Part shown: one piece after another, positions 12,001 through 27,000 of the stretch
How the letters are laid out: every line of letters begins with the position of its first letter
How positions within the stretch are numbered: position 1 is the stretch's first letter
Assembly: GCA_945643635.1 (NCBI GenBank)
Contig: CALZFC010000089.1
Span: forward strand, 1-64,000
Source of the DNA: Allodiplogaster sudhausi
Lineage: Eukaryota; Nematoda; Chromadorea; Rhabditida; Diplogasteridae
DNA: 64,000 nt
Direction: 5' to 3'
Notes under the pieces: generated by a model
Seen by the model: the letters and a program-made list of their open reading frames with translations, nothing else
Database searches by the model: none
What the model was told of the DNA's origin: nothing
Program-made: the position numbers and the translations under genes

Positions 12001-15000
12001 ACGTCAACGGCTCGTCAGGCAGATCGCCTGCACGACCGGTTGTGTCGAGCGGACCTTCGAAGGGAGCTTCGTCTCTCGGATAGTCGGCGTGCTTGTCTTT
12101 CTTGAAGAATCCACTGATCTTGTCGCCGAGAGTGCTCTTCTCCTTCTCTTCGACGCTCGGAAGTGGTGCCTCCTCGGGTGCTCGTTCGACCTTCTCGAGC
12201 TCTTCATGAGATTGGCCTGGATGGTAGACGGCGGCATGGGCAGCGAGTGGCTCGCCTTCGAGTTCTGATGCTCGCTGCGTGCCATCGAGTGGTCCTTCGA
12301 ATGCTGCTTCGTCGAACGGATAGTCGCTGTGCGGCTTGTCCTTCTTGAAGAGACCGCCAATGAATTCCTTTGCCTTATCGCCGAGATCCTTTTCAGGTTC
12401 GGCCGGCTCCTTCTCGTGAAGATCGCTTCGGCCAGGGTGGTATGGCGTGACATGCGACGTCAACGGCTCGTCAGGCAGATCGCCTGCACGACCGGTTGTG
12501 TCGAGCGGACCTTCGAAGGGAGCTTCGTCTCTCGGATAGTCGGCGTGCTTGTCTTTCTTGAAGAATCCACTGATCTTGTCGCCGAGAGTGCTCTTCTCCT
12601 TCTCTTCGACGCTCGGAAGTGGTGCCTCCTCGGGTGCTCGTTCGACCTTCTCGAGCTCTTCATGAGATTGGCCTGGATGGTAGACGGCGGCATGGGCAGC
12701 GAGTGGCTCGCCTTCGAGTTCTGATGCTCGCTGCGTGCCATCGAGTGGTCCTTCGAATGCTGCTTCGTCGAACGGATAGTCGCTGTGCGGCTTGTCCTTC
12801 TTGAAGAGACCGCCAATGAATTCCTTTGCCTTATCGCCGAGATCCTTTTCAGGTTCGGCCGGCTCCTTCTCGTGAAGATCGCTTCGGCCAGGGTGGTATG
12901 GCGTGACATGCGACGTCAACGGCTCGTCAGGCAGATCGCCTGCACGACCGGTTGTGTCGAGCGGACCTTCGAAGGGAGTTTCGTCTCTCGGATAGTCGGC
13001 GTGCTTGTCTTTCTTGAAGAATCCACTGATCTTGTCGCCGAGAGTGCTCTTCTCCTTCTCTTCGACGCTCGGAAGTGGTGCCTCCTCGGGTGCTCGTTCG
13101 ACCTTCTCGAGCTCTTCATGAGATTGGCCTGGATGGTAGACGGCGGCATGGGCAGCGAGTGGCTCGCCTTCGAGTTCTGATGCTCGCTGCGTGCCATCGA
13201 GTGGTCCTTCGAATGCTGCTTCGTCGAACGGATAGTCGCTGTGCGGCTTGTCCTTCTTGAAGAGACCGCCAATGAATTCCTTTGCCTTATCGCCGAGATC
13301 CTTTTCAGGTTCGGCCGGCTCCTTCTCGTGAAGATCGCTTCGGCCAGGGTGGTATGGCGTGACATGCGACGTCAACGGCTCGTCAGGCAGATCGCCTGCA
13401 CGACCGGTTGTGTCGAGCGGACCATCGAAGGGAGCTTCGTCTCTCGGATAGTCGGCGTGCTTGTCTTTCTTGAAGAATCCACTGATCTTGTCGCCGAGAG
13501 TGCTCTTCTCCTTCTCTTCGACGCTCGGAAGTGGTGCCTCCTCGGGTGCTCGTTCGACCTTCTCGAGCTCTTCATGAGATTGGCCTGGATGGTAGACGGC
13601 GGCATGGGCAGCGAGTGGCTCGCCTTCGAGTTCTGATGCTCGCTGCGTGCCATCGAGTGGTCCTTCGAATGCTGCTTCGTCGAACGGATAGTCGCTGTGC
13701 GGCTTGTCCTTCTTGAAGAGACCGCCAATGAATTCCTTTGCCTTATCGCCGAGATCCTTTTCAGGTTCGGCCGGCTCCTTCTCGTGAAGATCGCTTCGGC
13801 CAGGGTGGTATGGCGTGACATGCGACGTCAACGGCTCGTCAGGCAGATCGTCTGCACGACCGGTTGTGTCGAGCGGACCTTCGAAGGGAGCTTCGTCTCT
13901 CGGATAGTCGGCGTGCTTGTCTTTCTTGAAGAATCCACTGATCTTGTCGCCGAGAGTGCTCTTCTCCTTCTCTTCGACGCTCGGAAGTGGTGCCTCCTCG
14001 GGTGCTCGTTCGACCTTCTCGAGCTCTTCATGAGATTGGCCTGGATGGTAGACGGCGGCATGGGCAGCGAGTGGCTCGCCTTCGAGTTCTGATGCTCGCT
14101 GCGTGCCATCGAGTGGTCCTTCGAATGCTGCTTCGTCGAACGGATAGTCGCTGTGCGGCTTGTCCTTCTTGAAGAGACCGCCAATGAATTCCTTTGCCTT
14201 ATCGCCGAGATCCTTTTCAGGTTCGGCCGGCTCCTTCTCGTGAAGATCGCTTCGGCCAGGGTGGTATGGCGTGACATGCGACGTCAACGGCTCGTCAGGC
14301 AGATCGCCTGCACGACCGGTTGTGTCGAGCGGACCTTCGAACGGAGCTTCGTCTCTCGGATAGTCGGCGTGCTTGTCTTTCTTGAAGAATCCACTGATCT
14401 TGTCGCCGAGAGTGCTCTTCTCCTTCTCTTCGACGCTCGGAAGTGGTGCCTCCTCGGGTGCTCGTTCGACCTTCTCGAGCTCTTCTGAGATTGGCCTGGA
14501 TGGTAGACGGCGGCATGGGCAGCGAGTGGCTCGCCTTCGAGTTCTGATGCTCGCTGCGTGCCATCGAGTGGTCCTTCGAATGCTGCTTCGTCGAACGGAT
14601 AGTCGCTGTGCGGCTTGTCCTTCTTGAAGAGACCGCCAATGAATTCCTTTGCCTTATCGCCGAGATCCTTTTCAGGTTCGGCCGGCTCCTTCTCGTGAAG
14701 ATCGCTTCGGCCAGGGTGGTATGGCGTGACATGCGACGTCAACGGCTCGTCAGGCAGATCGCCTGCACGACCGGTTGTGTCGAGCGGACCTTCGAAGGGA
14801 GCTTCGTCTCTCGGATAGTCGGCGTGCTTGTCTTTCTTGAAGAATCCACTGATCTTGTCGCCGAGAGTGCTCTTCTCCTTCTCTTCGACGCTCGGAAGTG
14901 GTGCCTCCTCGGGTGCTCGTTCGACCTTCTCGAGCTCTTCATGAGATTGGCCTGGATGGTAGACGGCGGCATGGGCAGCGAGTGGCTCGCCTTCGAGTTC

Positions 15001-18000
15001 TGATGCTCGCTGCGTGCCATCGAGTGGTCCTTCGAATGCTGCTTCGTCGAACGGATAGTCGCTGTGCGGCTTGTCCTTCTTGAAGAGACCGCCAATGAAT
15101 TCCTTTGCCTTATCGCCGAGATCCTTTTCAGGTTCGGCCGGCTCCTTCTCGTGAAGATCGCTTCGGCCAGGGTGGTATGGCGTGACATGCGACGTCAACG
15201 GCTCGTCAGGCAGATCGCCTGCACGACCGGTTGTGTCGAGCGGACCTTCGAAGGGAGCTTCGTCTCTCGGATAGTCGGCGTGCTTGTCTTTCTTGAAGAA
15301 TCCACTGATCTTGTCGCCGAGAGTGCTCTTCTCCTTCTCTTCGACGCTCGGAAGTGGTGCCTCCTCGGGTGCTCGTTCGACCTTCTCGAGCTCTTCATGA
15401 GATTGGCCTGGATGGTAGACGGCGGCATGGGCAGCGAGTGGCTCGCCTTCGAGTTCTGATGCTCGCTGCGTGCCATCGAGTGGTCCTTCGAATGCTGCTT
15501 CGTCGAACGGATAGTCGCTGTGCGGCTTGTCCTTCTTGAAGAGACCGCCAATGAATTCCTTTGCCTTATCGCCGAGATCCTTTTCAGGTTCGGCCGGCTC
15601 CTTCTCGTGAAGATCGCTTCGGCCAGGGTGGTATGGCGTGACATGCGACGTCAACGGCTCGTCAGGCAGATCGCCTGCACGACCGGTTGTGTCGAGCGGA
15701 CCTTCGAAGGGAGCTTCGTCTCTCGGATAGTCGGCGTGCTTGTCTTTCTTGAAGAATCCACTGATCTTGTCGCCGAGAGTGCTCTTCTCCTTCTCTTCGA
15801 CGCTCGGAAGTGGTGCCTCCTCGGGTGCTCGTTCGACCTTCTCGAGCTCTTCATGAGATTGGCCTGGATGGTAGACGGCGGCATGGGCAGCGAGTGGCTC
15901 GCCTTCGAGTTCTGATGCTCGCTGCGTGCCATCGAGTGGTCCTTCGAATGCTGCTTCGTCGAACGGATAGTCGCTGTGCGGCTTGTCCTTCTTGAAGAGA
16001 CCGCCAATGAATTCCTTTGCCTTATCGCCGAGATCCTTTTCAGGTTCGGCCGGCTCCTTCTCGTGAAGATCGCTTCGGCCAGGGTGGTATGGCGTGACAT
16101 GCGACGTCAACGGCTCGTCAGGCAGATCGCCTGCACGACCGGTTGTGTCGAGCGGACCTTCGAAGGGAGCTTCGTCTCTCGGATAGTCGGCGTGCTTGTC
16201 TTTCTTGAAGAATCCACTGATCTTGTCGCCGAGAGTGCTCTTCTCCTTCTCTTCGACGCTCGGAAGTGGTGCCTCCTCGGGTGCTCGTTCGACCTTCTCG
16301 AGCTCTTCATGAGATTGGCCTGGATGGTAGACGGCGGCATGGGCAGCGAGTGGCTCGCCTTCGAGTTCTGATGCTCGCTGCGTGCCATCGAGTGGTCCTT
16401 CGAATGCTGCTTCGTCGAACGGATAGTCGCTGTGCGGCTTGTCCTTCTTGAAGAGACCGCCAATGAATTCCTTTGCCTTATCGCCGAGATCCTTTTCAGG
16501 TTCGGCCGGCTCCTTCTCGTGAAGATCGCTTCGGCCAGGGTGGTATGGCGTGACATGCGACGTCAACGGCTCGTCAGGCAGATCGCCTGCACGACCGGTG
16601 GTGTCGAGCGGACCATCGAACAGAGCTTCGTCTCTCGGATAGTCGGCGTGCTTGTCTTTCTTGAAGAATCCACTGATCTTGTCGCCGAGAGTGCTCTTCT
16701 CCTTCTCTTCGACGCTCGGAAGTGGTGCCTCCTCGGGTGCTCGTTCGACCTTCTCGAGCTCTTCTTGAGATTGGCCTGGATGGTAGACGGCGGCATGGGC
16801 AGCGAGTGGCTCGCCTTCGAGTTCTGATGCTCGCTGCGTGCCATCGAGTGGTCCTTCGAATGCTGCTTCGTCGAACGGATAGTCGCTGTGCGGCTTGTCC
16901 TTCTTGAAGAGACCGCCAATGAATTCCTTTGCCTTATCGCCGAGATCCTTTTCAGGTTCGGCCGGCTCCTTCTCGTGAAGATCGCTTCGGCCAGGGTGGT
17001 ATGGCGTGACATGCGACGTCAACGGCTCGTCAGGCAGATCGTCTGCACGACCGGTTGTGTCGAGCGGACCTTCGAAGGGAGCTTCGTCTCTCGGATAGTC
17101 GGCGTGCTTGTCTTTCTTGAAGAATCCACTGATCTTGTCGCCGAAAGTGCTCTTCTCCTTCTCTTCGACGCTCGGAAGTGGTGCCTCCTCGGGTGCTCGT
17201 TCGACCTTCTCGAGCTCTTCATGAGATTGGCCTGGATGGTAGACGGCGGCATGGGCAGCGAGTGGCTCGCCTTCGAGTTCTGATGCTCGCTGCGTGCCAT
17301 CGAGTGGTCCTTCGAATGCTGCTTCGTCGAACGGATAGTCGCTGTGCGGCTTGTCCTTCTTGAAGAGACCGCCAATGAATTCCTTTGCCTTATCGCCGAG
17401 ATCCTTTTCAGGTTCGGCCGGCTCCTTCTCGTGAAGATCGCTTCGGCCAGGGTGGTATGGCGTGACATGCGACGTCAACGGCTCGTCAGGCAGATCGCCT
17501 GCACGACCGGTGGTGTCGAGCGGACCATCGAACGGAGCTTCGTCTCTCGGATAGTCGGCGTGCTTGTCTTTCTTGAAGAATCCACTGATCTTGTCGCCGA
17601 GAGTGCTCTTCTCCTTCTCTTCGACGCTCGGAAGTGGTGCCTCCTCGGGTGCTCGTTCGACCTTCTCGAGCTCTTCTTGAGATTGGCCTGGATGGTAGAC
17701 GGCGGCATGGGCAGCGAGTGGCTCGCCTTCGAGTTCTGATGCTCGCTGCGTGCCATCGAGTGGTCCTTCGAATGCTGCTTCGTCGAACGGATAGTCGCTG
17801 TGCGGCTTGTCCTTCTTGAAGAGACCGCCAATGAATTCCTTTGCCTTATCGCCGAGATCCTTTTCAGGTTCGGCCGGCTCCTTCTCGTGAAGATCGCTTC
17901 GGCCAGGGTGGTATGGCGTGACATGCGACGTCAACGGCTCGTCAGGCAGATCGCCTGCACGACCGGTTGTGTCGAGCGGACCTTCGAAGGGAGCTTCGTC

Positions 18001-21000
18001 TCTCGGATAGTCGGCGTGCTTGTCTTTCTTGAAGAATCCACTGATCTTGTCGCCGAAAGTGCTCTTCTCCTTCTCTTCGACGCTCGGAAGTGGTGCCTCC
18101 TCGGGTGCTCGTTCGACCTTCTCGAGCTCTTCTTGAGATTGGCCTGGATGGTAGACGGCGGCATGGGCAGCGAGTGGCTCGCCTTCGAGTTCTGATGCTC
18201 GCTGCGTGCCATCGAGTGGTCCTTCGAATGCTGCTTCGTCGAACGGATAGTCGCTGTGCGGCTTGTCCTTCTTGAAGAGACCGCCAATGAATTCCTTTGC
18301 CTTATCGCCGAGATCCTTTTCAGGTTCGGCCGGCTCCTTCTCGTGAAGATCGCTTCGGCCAGGGTGGTATGGCGTGACATGCGACGTCAACGGCTCGTCA
18401 GGCAGATCGCCTGCACGACCGGTTGTGTCGAGCGGACCTTCGAAGGGAGCTTCGTCTCTCGGATAGTCGGCGTGCTTGTCTTTCTTGAAGAATCCACTGA
18501 TCTTGTCGCCGAAAGTGCTCTTCTCCTTCTCTTCGACGCTCGGAAGTGGTGCCTCCTCGGGTGCTCGTTCGACCTTCTCGAGCTCTTCTTGAGATTGGCC
18601 TGGATGGTAGACGGCGGCATGGGCAGCGAGTGGCTCGCCTTCGAGTTCTGATGCTCGCTGCGTGCCATCGAGTGGTCCTTCGAATGCTGCTTCGTCGAAC
18701 GGATAGTCGCTGTGCGGCTTGTCCTTCTTGAAGAGACCGCCAATGAATTCCTTTGCCTTATCGCCGAGATCCTTTTCAGGTTCGGCCGGCTCCTTCTCGT
18801 GAAGATCGCTTCGGCCAGGGTGGTATGGCGTGACATGCGACGTCAACGGCTCGTCAGGCAGATCGTCTGCACGACCGGTTGTGTCGAGCGGACCTTCGAA
18901 GGGAGCTTCGTCTCTCGGATAGTCGGCGTGCTTGTCTTTCTTGAAGAATCCACTGATCTTGTCGCCGAGAGTGCTCTTCTCCTTCTCTTCGACGCTCGGA
19001 AGTGGTGCCTCCTCGGGTGCTCGTTCGACCTTCTCGAGCTCTTCTTGAGATTGGCCTGGATGGTAGACGGCGGCATGGGCAGCGAGTGGCTCGCCTTCGA
19101 GTTCTGATGCTCGCTGCGTGCCATCGAGTGGTCCTTCGAATGCTGCTTCGTCGAACGGATAGTCGCTGTGCGGCTTGTCCTTCTTGAAGAGACCGCCAAT
19201 GAATTCCTTTGCCTTATCGCCGAGATCCTTTTCAGGTTCGGCCGGCTCCTTCTCGTGAAGATCGCTTCGGCCAGGGTGGTATGGCGTGACATGCGACGTC
19301 AACGGCTCGTCAGGCAGATCGCCTGCACGACCGGTTGTGTCGAGCGGACCTTCGAAGGGAGCTTCGTCTCTCGGATAGTCGGCGTGCTTGTCTTTCTTGA
19401 AGAATCCACTGATCTTGTCGCCGAAAGTGCTCTTCTCCTTCTCTTCGACGCTCGGAAGTGGTGCCTCCTCGGGTGCTCGTTCGACCTTCTCGAGCTCTTC
19501 TTGAGATTGGCCTGGATGGTAGACGGCGGCATGGGCAGCGAGTGGCTCGCCTTCGAGTTCTGATGCTCGCTGCGTGCCATCGAGTGGTCCTTCGAATGCT
19601 GCTTCGTCGAACGGATAGTCGCTGTGCGGCTTGTCCTTCTTGAAGAGACCGCCAATGAATTCCTTTGCCTTATCGCCGAGATCCTTTTCAGGTTCGGCCG
19701 GCTCCTTCTCGTGAAGATCGCTTCGGCCAGGGTGGTATGGCGTGACATGCGACGTCAACGGCTCGTCAGGCAGATCGCCTGCACGACCGGTTGTGTCGAG
19801 CGGACCTTCGAAGGGAGCTTCGTCTCTCGGATAGTCGGCGTGCTTGTCTTTCTTGAAGAATCCACTGATCTTGTCGCCGAAAGTGCTCTTCTCCTTCTCT
19901 TCGACGCTCGGAAGTGGTGCCTCCTCGGGTGCTCGTTCGACCTTCTCGAGCTCTTCTTGAGATTGGCCTGGATGGTAGACGGCGGCATGGGCAGCGAGTG
20001 GCTCGCCTTCGAGTTCTGATGCTCGCTGCGTGCCATCGAGTGGTCCTTCGAATGCTGCTTCGTCGAACGGATAGTCGCTGTGCGGCTTGTCCTTCTTGAA
20101 GAGACCGCCAATGAATTCCTTTGCCTTATCGCCGAGATCCTTTTCAGGTTCGGCCGGCTCCTTCTCGTGAAGATCGCTTCGGCCAGGGTGGTATGGCGTG
20201 ACATGCGACGTCAACGGCTCGTCAGGCAGATCGCCTGCACGACCGGTTGTGTCGAGCGGACCTTCGAAGGGAGCTTCGTCTCTCGGATAGTCGGCGTGCT
20301 TGTCTTTCTTGAAGAATCCACTGATCTTGTCGCCGAAAGTGCTCTTCTCCTTCTCTTCGACGCTCGGAAGTGGTGCCTCCTCGGGTGCTCGTTCGACCTT
20401 CTCGAGCTCTTCTTGAGATTGGCCTGGATGGTAGACGGCGGCATGGGCAGCGAGTGGCTCGCCTTCGAGTTCTGATGCTCGCTGCGTGCCATCGAGTGGT
20501 CCTTCGAATGCTGCTTCGTCGAACGGATAGTCGCTGTGCGGCTTGTCCTTCTTGAAGAGACCGCCAATGAATTCCTTTGCCTTATCGCCGAGATCCTTTT
20601 CAGGTTCGGCCGGCTCCTTCTCGTGAAGATCGCTTCGGCCAGGGTGATATGGCGTGACATGCGACGTCAACGGCTCGTCAGGCAGATCGCCTGCACGACC
20701 GGTTGTGTCGAGCGGACCTTCGAAGGGAGCTTCGTCTCTCGGATAGTCGGCGTGCTTGTCTTTCTTGAAGAATCCACTGATCTTGTCGCCGAAAGTGCTC
20801 TTCTCCTTCTCTTCGACGCTCGGAAGTGGTGCCTCCTCGGGTGCTCGTTCGACCTTCTCGAGCTCTTCTTGAGATTGGCCTGGATGGTAGACGGCGGCAT
20901 GGGCAGCGAGTGGCTCGCCTTCGAGTTCTGATGCTCGCTGCGTGCCATCGAGTGGTCCTTCGAATGCTGCTTCGTCGAACGGATAGTCGCTGTGCGGCTT

Positions 21001-24000
21001 GTCCTTCTTGAAGAGACCGCCAATGAATTCCTTTGCCTTATCGCCGAGATCCTTTTCAGGTTCGGCCGGCTCCTTCTCGTGAAGATCGCTTCGGCCAGGG
21101 TGGTATGGCGTGACATGCGACGTCAACGGCTCGTCAGGCAGATCGCCTGCACGACCGGTTGTGTCGAGCGGACCTTCGAAGGGAGCTTCGTCTCTCGGAT
21201 AGTCGGCGTGCTTGTCTTTCTTGAAGAATCCACTGATCTTGTCGCCGAAAGTGCTCTTCTCCTTCTCTTCGACGCTCGGAAGTGGTGCCTCCTCGGGTGC
21301 TCGTTCGACCTTCTCGAGCTCTTCTTGAGATTGGCCTGGATGGTAGACGGCGGCATGGGCAGCGAGTGGCTCGCCTTCGAGTTCTGATGCTCGCTGCGTG
21401 CCATCGAGTGGTCCTTCGAATGCTGCTTCGTCGAACGGATAGTCGCTGTGCGGCTTGTCCTTCTTGAAGAGACCGCCAATGAATTCCTTTGCCTTATCGC
21501 CGAGATCCTTTTCAGGTTCGGCCGGCTCCTTCTCGTGAAGATCGCTTCGGCCAGGGTGGTATGGCGTGACATGCGACGTCAACGGCTCGTCAGGCAGATC
21601 GTATGCACGACCGGTTGTGTCGAGCGGACCTTCGAAGGGAGTTTCGTCTCTCGGATAGTCGGCGTGCTTGTCTTTCTTGAAGAATCCACTGATCTTGTCG
21701 CCGAGAGTGCTCTTCTCCTTCTCTTCGACGCTCGGAAGTGGTGCCTCCTCGGGTGCTCGTTCGACCTTCTCGAGCTCTTCTTGAGATTGGCCTGGATGGT
21801 AGACGGCGGCATGGGCAGCGAGTGGCTCGCCTTCGAGTTCTGATGCTCGCTGCGTGCCATCGAGTGGTCCTTCGAATGCTGCTTCGTCGAACGGATAGTC
21901 GCTGTGCGGCTTGTCCTTCTTGAAGAGACCGCCAATGAATTCCTTTGCCTTATCGCCGAGATCCTTTTCAGGTTCGGCCGGCTCTTTCTCGTGAAGATCG
22001 CTTCGGCCAGGGTGGTATGGCGTGACATGCGACGTCAACGGCTCGTCAGGCAGATCGTCTGCACGACCGGTTGTGTCGAGCGGACCTTTGAAGGGAGTTT
22101 CGTCTCTCGGATAGTCGGCGTGCTTGTCTTTCTTGAAGAATCCACTGATCTTGTCGCCGAGAGTGCTCTTCTCCTTCTCTTCGACGCTCGGAAGTGGTGC
22201 CTCCTCGGGTGCTCGTTCGACCTTCTCGAGCTCTTCATGAGATTGGCCTGGATGGTAGACGGCGGCATGAGCAGCGAGTGGCTCGCCTTCGAGTTCTGAT
22301 GCTCGCTGCGTGCCATCGAGTGGTCCTTCGAATGCTGCTTCGTCGAACGGATAGTCGCTGTGCGGCTTGTCCTTCTTGAAGAGACCGCCAATGAATTCCT
22401 TTGCCTTATCGCCGAGATCCTTTTCAGGTTCGGCCGGCTGCTTCTCGTGAAGATCGCTTCGGCCAGGGTGGTATGGCGTGACATGCGACGTCAACGGCTC
22501 GTCAGGCAGATCGCCTGCACGACCGGTTGTGTCGAGCGGACCTTCGAAGGGAGCTTCGTCTCTCGGATAGTCGGCGTGCTTGTCTTTCTTGAAGAATCCA
22601 CTGATCTTGTCGCCGAAAGTGCTCTTCTCCTTCTCTTCGACGCTCGGAAGTGGTGCCTCCTCGGGTGCTCGTTCGACCTTCTCGAGCTCTTCTTGAGATT
22701 GGCCTGGATGGTAGACGGCGGCATGGGCAGCGAGTGGCTCGCCTTCGAGTTCTGATGCTCGCTGCGTGCCATCGAGTGGTCCTTCGAATGCTGCTTCGTC
22801 GAACGGATAGTCGCTGTGCGGCTTGTCCTTCTTGAAGAGACCGCCAATGAATTCCTTTGCCTTATCGCCGAGATCCTTTTCAGGTTCGGCCGGCTCCTTC
22901 TCGTGAAGATCGCTTCGGCCAGGGTGGTATGGCGTGACATGCGACGTCAACGGCTCGTCAGGCAGATCGTCTGCACGACCGGTTGTGTCGAGCGGACCTT
23001 CGAAGGGAGTTTCGTCTCTCGGATAGTCGGCGTGCTTGTCTTTCTTGAAGAATCCACTGATCTTGTCGCCGAGAGTGCTCTTCTCCTTCTCTTCGACGCT
23101 CGGAAGTGGTGCCTCCTCGGGTGCTCGTTCGACCTTCTCGAGCTCTTCATGAGATTGGCCTGGATGGTAGACGGCGGCATGAGCAGCGAGTGGCTCGCCT
23201 TTGAGTTCTGATGCTCGCTGCGTGCCATCGAGTGGTCCTTCGAATGCTGCTTCGTCGAACGGATAGTCGCTGTGCGGCTTGTCCTTCTTGAAGAGACCGC
23301 CAATGAATTCCTTTGCCTTATCGCTGAGATCCTTTTCAGGTTCGGCCGGCTGCTTCTCGTGAAGATCGCTTCGGCCAGGGTGGTATGGCATGACATGCGA
23401 CGTCAACGGCTCGTCAGGCAGATCGCCTGCACGACCGGTTGTGTCGAGCGGACCTTCGAAGGGAGCTTCGTCTCTCGGATAGTCGGCGTGCTTGTCTTTC
23501 TTGAAGAATCCACTGATCTTGTCGCCGAAAGTGCTCTTCTCCTTCTCTTCGACGCTCGGAAGTGGTGCCTCCTCGGGTGCTCGTTCGACCTTCTCGAGCT
23601 CTTCTTGAGATTGGCCTGGATGGTAGACGGCGGCATGGGCAGCGAGTGGCTCGCCTTCGAGTTCTGATGCTCGCTGCGTGCCATCGAGTGGTCCTTCGAA
23701 TGCTGCTTCGTCGAACGGATAGTCGCTGTGCGGCTTGTCCTTCTTGAAGAGACCGCCAATGAATTCCTTTGCCTTATCGCCGAGATCCTTTTCAGGTTCG
23801 GCCGGCTCCTTCTCGTGAAGATCGCTTCGGCCAGGGTGGTATGGCGTGACATGCGACGTCAACGGCTCGTCAGGCAGATCGTCTGCACGACCGGTTGTGT
23901 CGAGCGGACCTTCGAAGGGAGTTTCGTCTCTCGGATAGTCGGCGTGCTTGTCTTTCTTGAAGAATCCACTGATCTTGTCGCCGAGAGTGCTCTTCTCCTT

Positions 24001-27000
24001 CTCTTCGACGCTCGGAAGTGGTGCCTCCTCGGGTGCTCGTTCGACCTTCTCGAGCTCTTCATGAGATTGGCCTGGATGGTAGACGGCGGCATGAGCAGCG
24101 AGTGGCTCGCCTTTGAGTTCTGATGCTCGCTGCGTGCCATCGAGTGGTCCTTCGAATGCTGCTTCGTCGAACGGATAGTCGCTGTGCGGCTTGTCCTTCT
24201 TGAAGAGACCGCCAATGAATTCCTTTGCCTTATCGCTGAGATCCTTTTCAGGTTCGGCCGGCTGCTTCTCGTGAAGATCGCTTCGGCCAGGGTGGTATGG
24301 CATGACATGCGACGTCAACGGCTCGTCAGGCAGATCGCCTGCACGACCGGTGGTGTCGAGCGGACCATCGAACAGAGCTTCGTCTCTCGGATAGTCGGCG
24401 TGCTTGTCTTTCTTGAAGAATCCACTGATCTTGTCGCCGAGAGTGCTCTTCTCCTTCTCTTCGACGCTCGGAAGTGGTGCCTCCTCGGGTACTCGTTCGA
24501 CCTTCTCGAGCTCTTCTTGAGATTGGACTGGATGGTAGACGGCGGCATGGGCAGCGAGTGGCTCGCCTTCGAGTTCTGATGCTCGCTGCGTGCCATCGAC
24601 TGGTCCTTCGAATGCTGCTTCGTCGAACGGATAGTCGCTGTGCGGCTTGTCCTTCTTGAAGAGACCGCCAATGAATTCCTTTGCCTTATCGCTGAGATCC
24701 TTTTCAGGTTCGGCCGGCTGCTTCTCGTGAAGATCGCTTCGGCCAGGGTGGTATGGCATGACATGCGACGTCAACGGCTCGTCAGGCAGATCGCCTGCAC
24801 GACCGGTTGTGTCGAGCGGACCTTCGAAGGGAGCTTCGTCTCTCGGATAGTCGGCGTGCTTGTCTTTCTTGAAGAATCCACTGATCTTGTCGCCGAAAGT
24901 GCTCTTCTCCTTCTCTTCGACGCTCGGAAGTGGTGCCTCCTCGGGTGCTCGTTCGACCTTCTCGAGCTCTTCTTGAGATTGGCCTGGATGGTAGACGGCG
25001 GCATGGGCAGCGAGTGGCTCGCTTTCGAGTTCTGATGCTCGCTGCGTGCCATCGAGTGGTCCTTCGAATGCTGCTTCGTCGAACGGATAGTCGCTGTGCG
25101 GCTTGTCCTTCTTGAAGAGACCGCCAATGAATTCCTTTGCCTTATCGCCGAGATCCTTTTCAGGTTCGGCCGGCTCCTTCTCGTGAAGATCGCTTCGGCC
25201 AGGGTGGTATGGCGTGACATGCGACGTCAACGGCTCGTCAGGCAGATCGTCTGCACGACCGGTTGTGTCGAGCGGACCTTCGAAGGGAGTTTCGTCTCTC
25301 GGATAGTCGGCGTGCTTGTCTTTCTTGAAGAATCCACTGATCTTGTCGCCGAGAGTGCTCTTCTCCTTCTCTTCGACGCTCGGAAGTGGTGCCTCCTCGG
25401 GTGCTCGTTCGACCTTCTCGAGCTCTTCATGAGATTGGCCTGGATGGTAGACGGCGGCATGAGCAGCGAGTGGCTCGCCTTTGAGTTCTGATGCTCGCTG
25501 CGTGCCATCGAGTGGTCCTTCGAATGCTGCTTCGTCGAACGGATAGTCGCTGTGCGGCTTGTCCTTCTTGAAGAGACCGCCAATGAATTCCTTTGCCTTA
25601 TCGCTGAGATCCTTTTCAGGTTCGGCCGGCTGCTTCTCGTGAAGATCGCTTCGGCCAGGGTGGTATGGCATGACATGCGACGTCAACGGCTCGTCAGGCA
25701 GATCGCCTGCACGACCGGTGGTGTCGAGCGGACCATCGAACAGAGCTTCGTCTCTCGGATAGTCGGCGTGCTTGTCTTTCTTGAAGAATCCACTGATCTT
25801 GTCGCCGAGAGTGCTCTTCTCCTTCTCTTCGACGCTCGGAAGTGGTGCCTCCTCGGGTACTCGTTCGACCTTCTCGAGCTCTTCTTGAGATTGGCCTGGA
25901 TGGTAGACGGCGGCATGGGCAGCGAGTGGCTCGCCTTCGAGTTCTGATGCTCGCTGCGTGCCATCGACTGGTCCTTCGAATGCTGCTTCGTCGAACGGAT
26001 AGTCGCTGTGTGGCTTATCCTTCTTGAAGAGACCGCCAATGAATTCCTTTGCCTTATCGCCGAGATCCTTTTCAGGTTCGGCCGGCTCCTTCTCGTGAAG
26101 ATCGCTTCGGCCAGGGTGGTATGGCGTGACATGCGACGTCAACGGCTCGTCAGGCAGATCGCCTGCACGACCGGTTGTGTCGAGCGGACCTTCGAAGGGA
26201 GCTTCGTCTCTCGGATAGTCGGCGTGCTTGTCTTTCTTGAAGAATCCACTGATCTTGTCGCCGAAAGTGCTCTTCTCCTTCTCTTCGACGCTCGGAAGTG
26301 GTGCCTCCTCGGGTGCTCGTTCGACCTTCTCGAGCTCTTCTTGAGATTGGCCTGGATGGTAGACGGCGGCATGGGCAGCGAGTGGCTCGCCTTCGAGTTC
26401 TGATGCTCGCTGCGTGCCATCGAGTGGTCCTTCGAATGCTGCTTCGTCGAACGGATAGTCGCTGTGCGGCTTGTCCTTCTTGAAGAGACCGCCAATGAAT
26501 TCCTTTGCCTTATCGCCGAGATCCTTTTCAGGTTCGGCCGGCTCCTTCTCGTGAAGATCGCTTCGGCCAGGGTGGTATGGCGTGACATGCGACGTCAACG
26601 GCTCGTCAGGCAGATCGTCTGCACGACCGGTTGTGTCGAGCGGACCTTCGAAGGGAGTTTCGTCTCTCGGATAGTCGGCGTGCTTGTCTTTCTTGAAGAA
26701 TCCACTGATCTTGTCGCCGAAAGTGCTCTTCTCCTTCTCTTCGACGCTCGGAAGTGGTGCCTCCTCGGGTGCTCGTTCGACCTTCTCGAGCTCTTCTTGA
26801 GATTGGCATGGATGGTAGACGGCGGCATGGGCAGCGAGTGGCTCGCCTTCGAGTTCTGATGCTCGCTGCGTGCCATCGAGTGGTCCTTCGAATGCTGCTT
26901 CGTCGAACGGATAGTCGCTGTGCGGCTTGTCCTTCTTGAAGAGACCGCCAATGAATTCCTTTGCCTTATCGCCGAGATCCTTTTCAGGTTCGGCCGGCTG

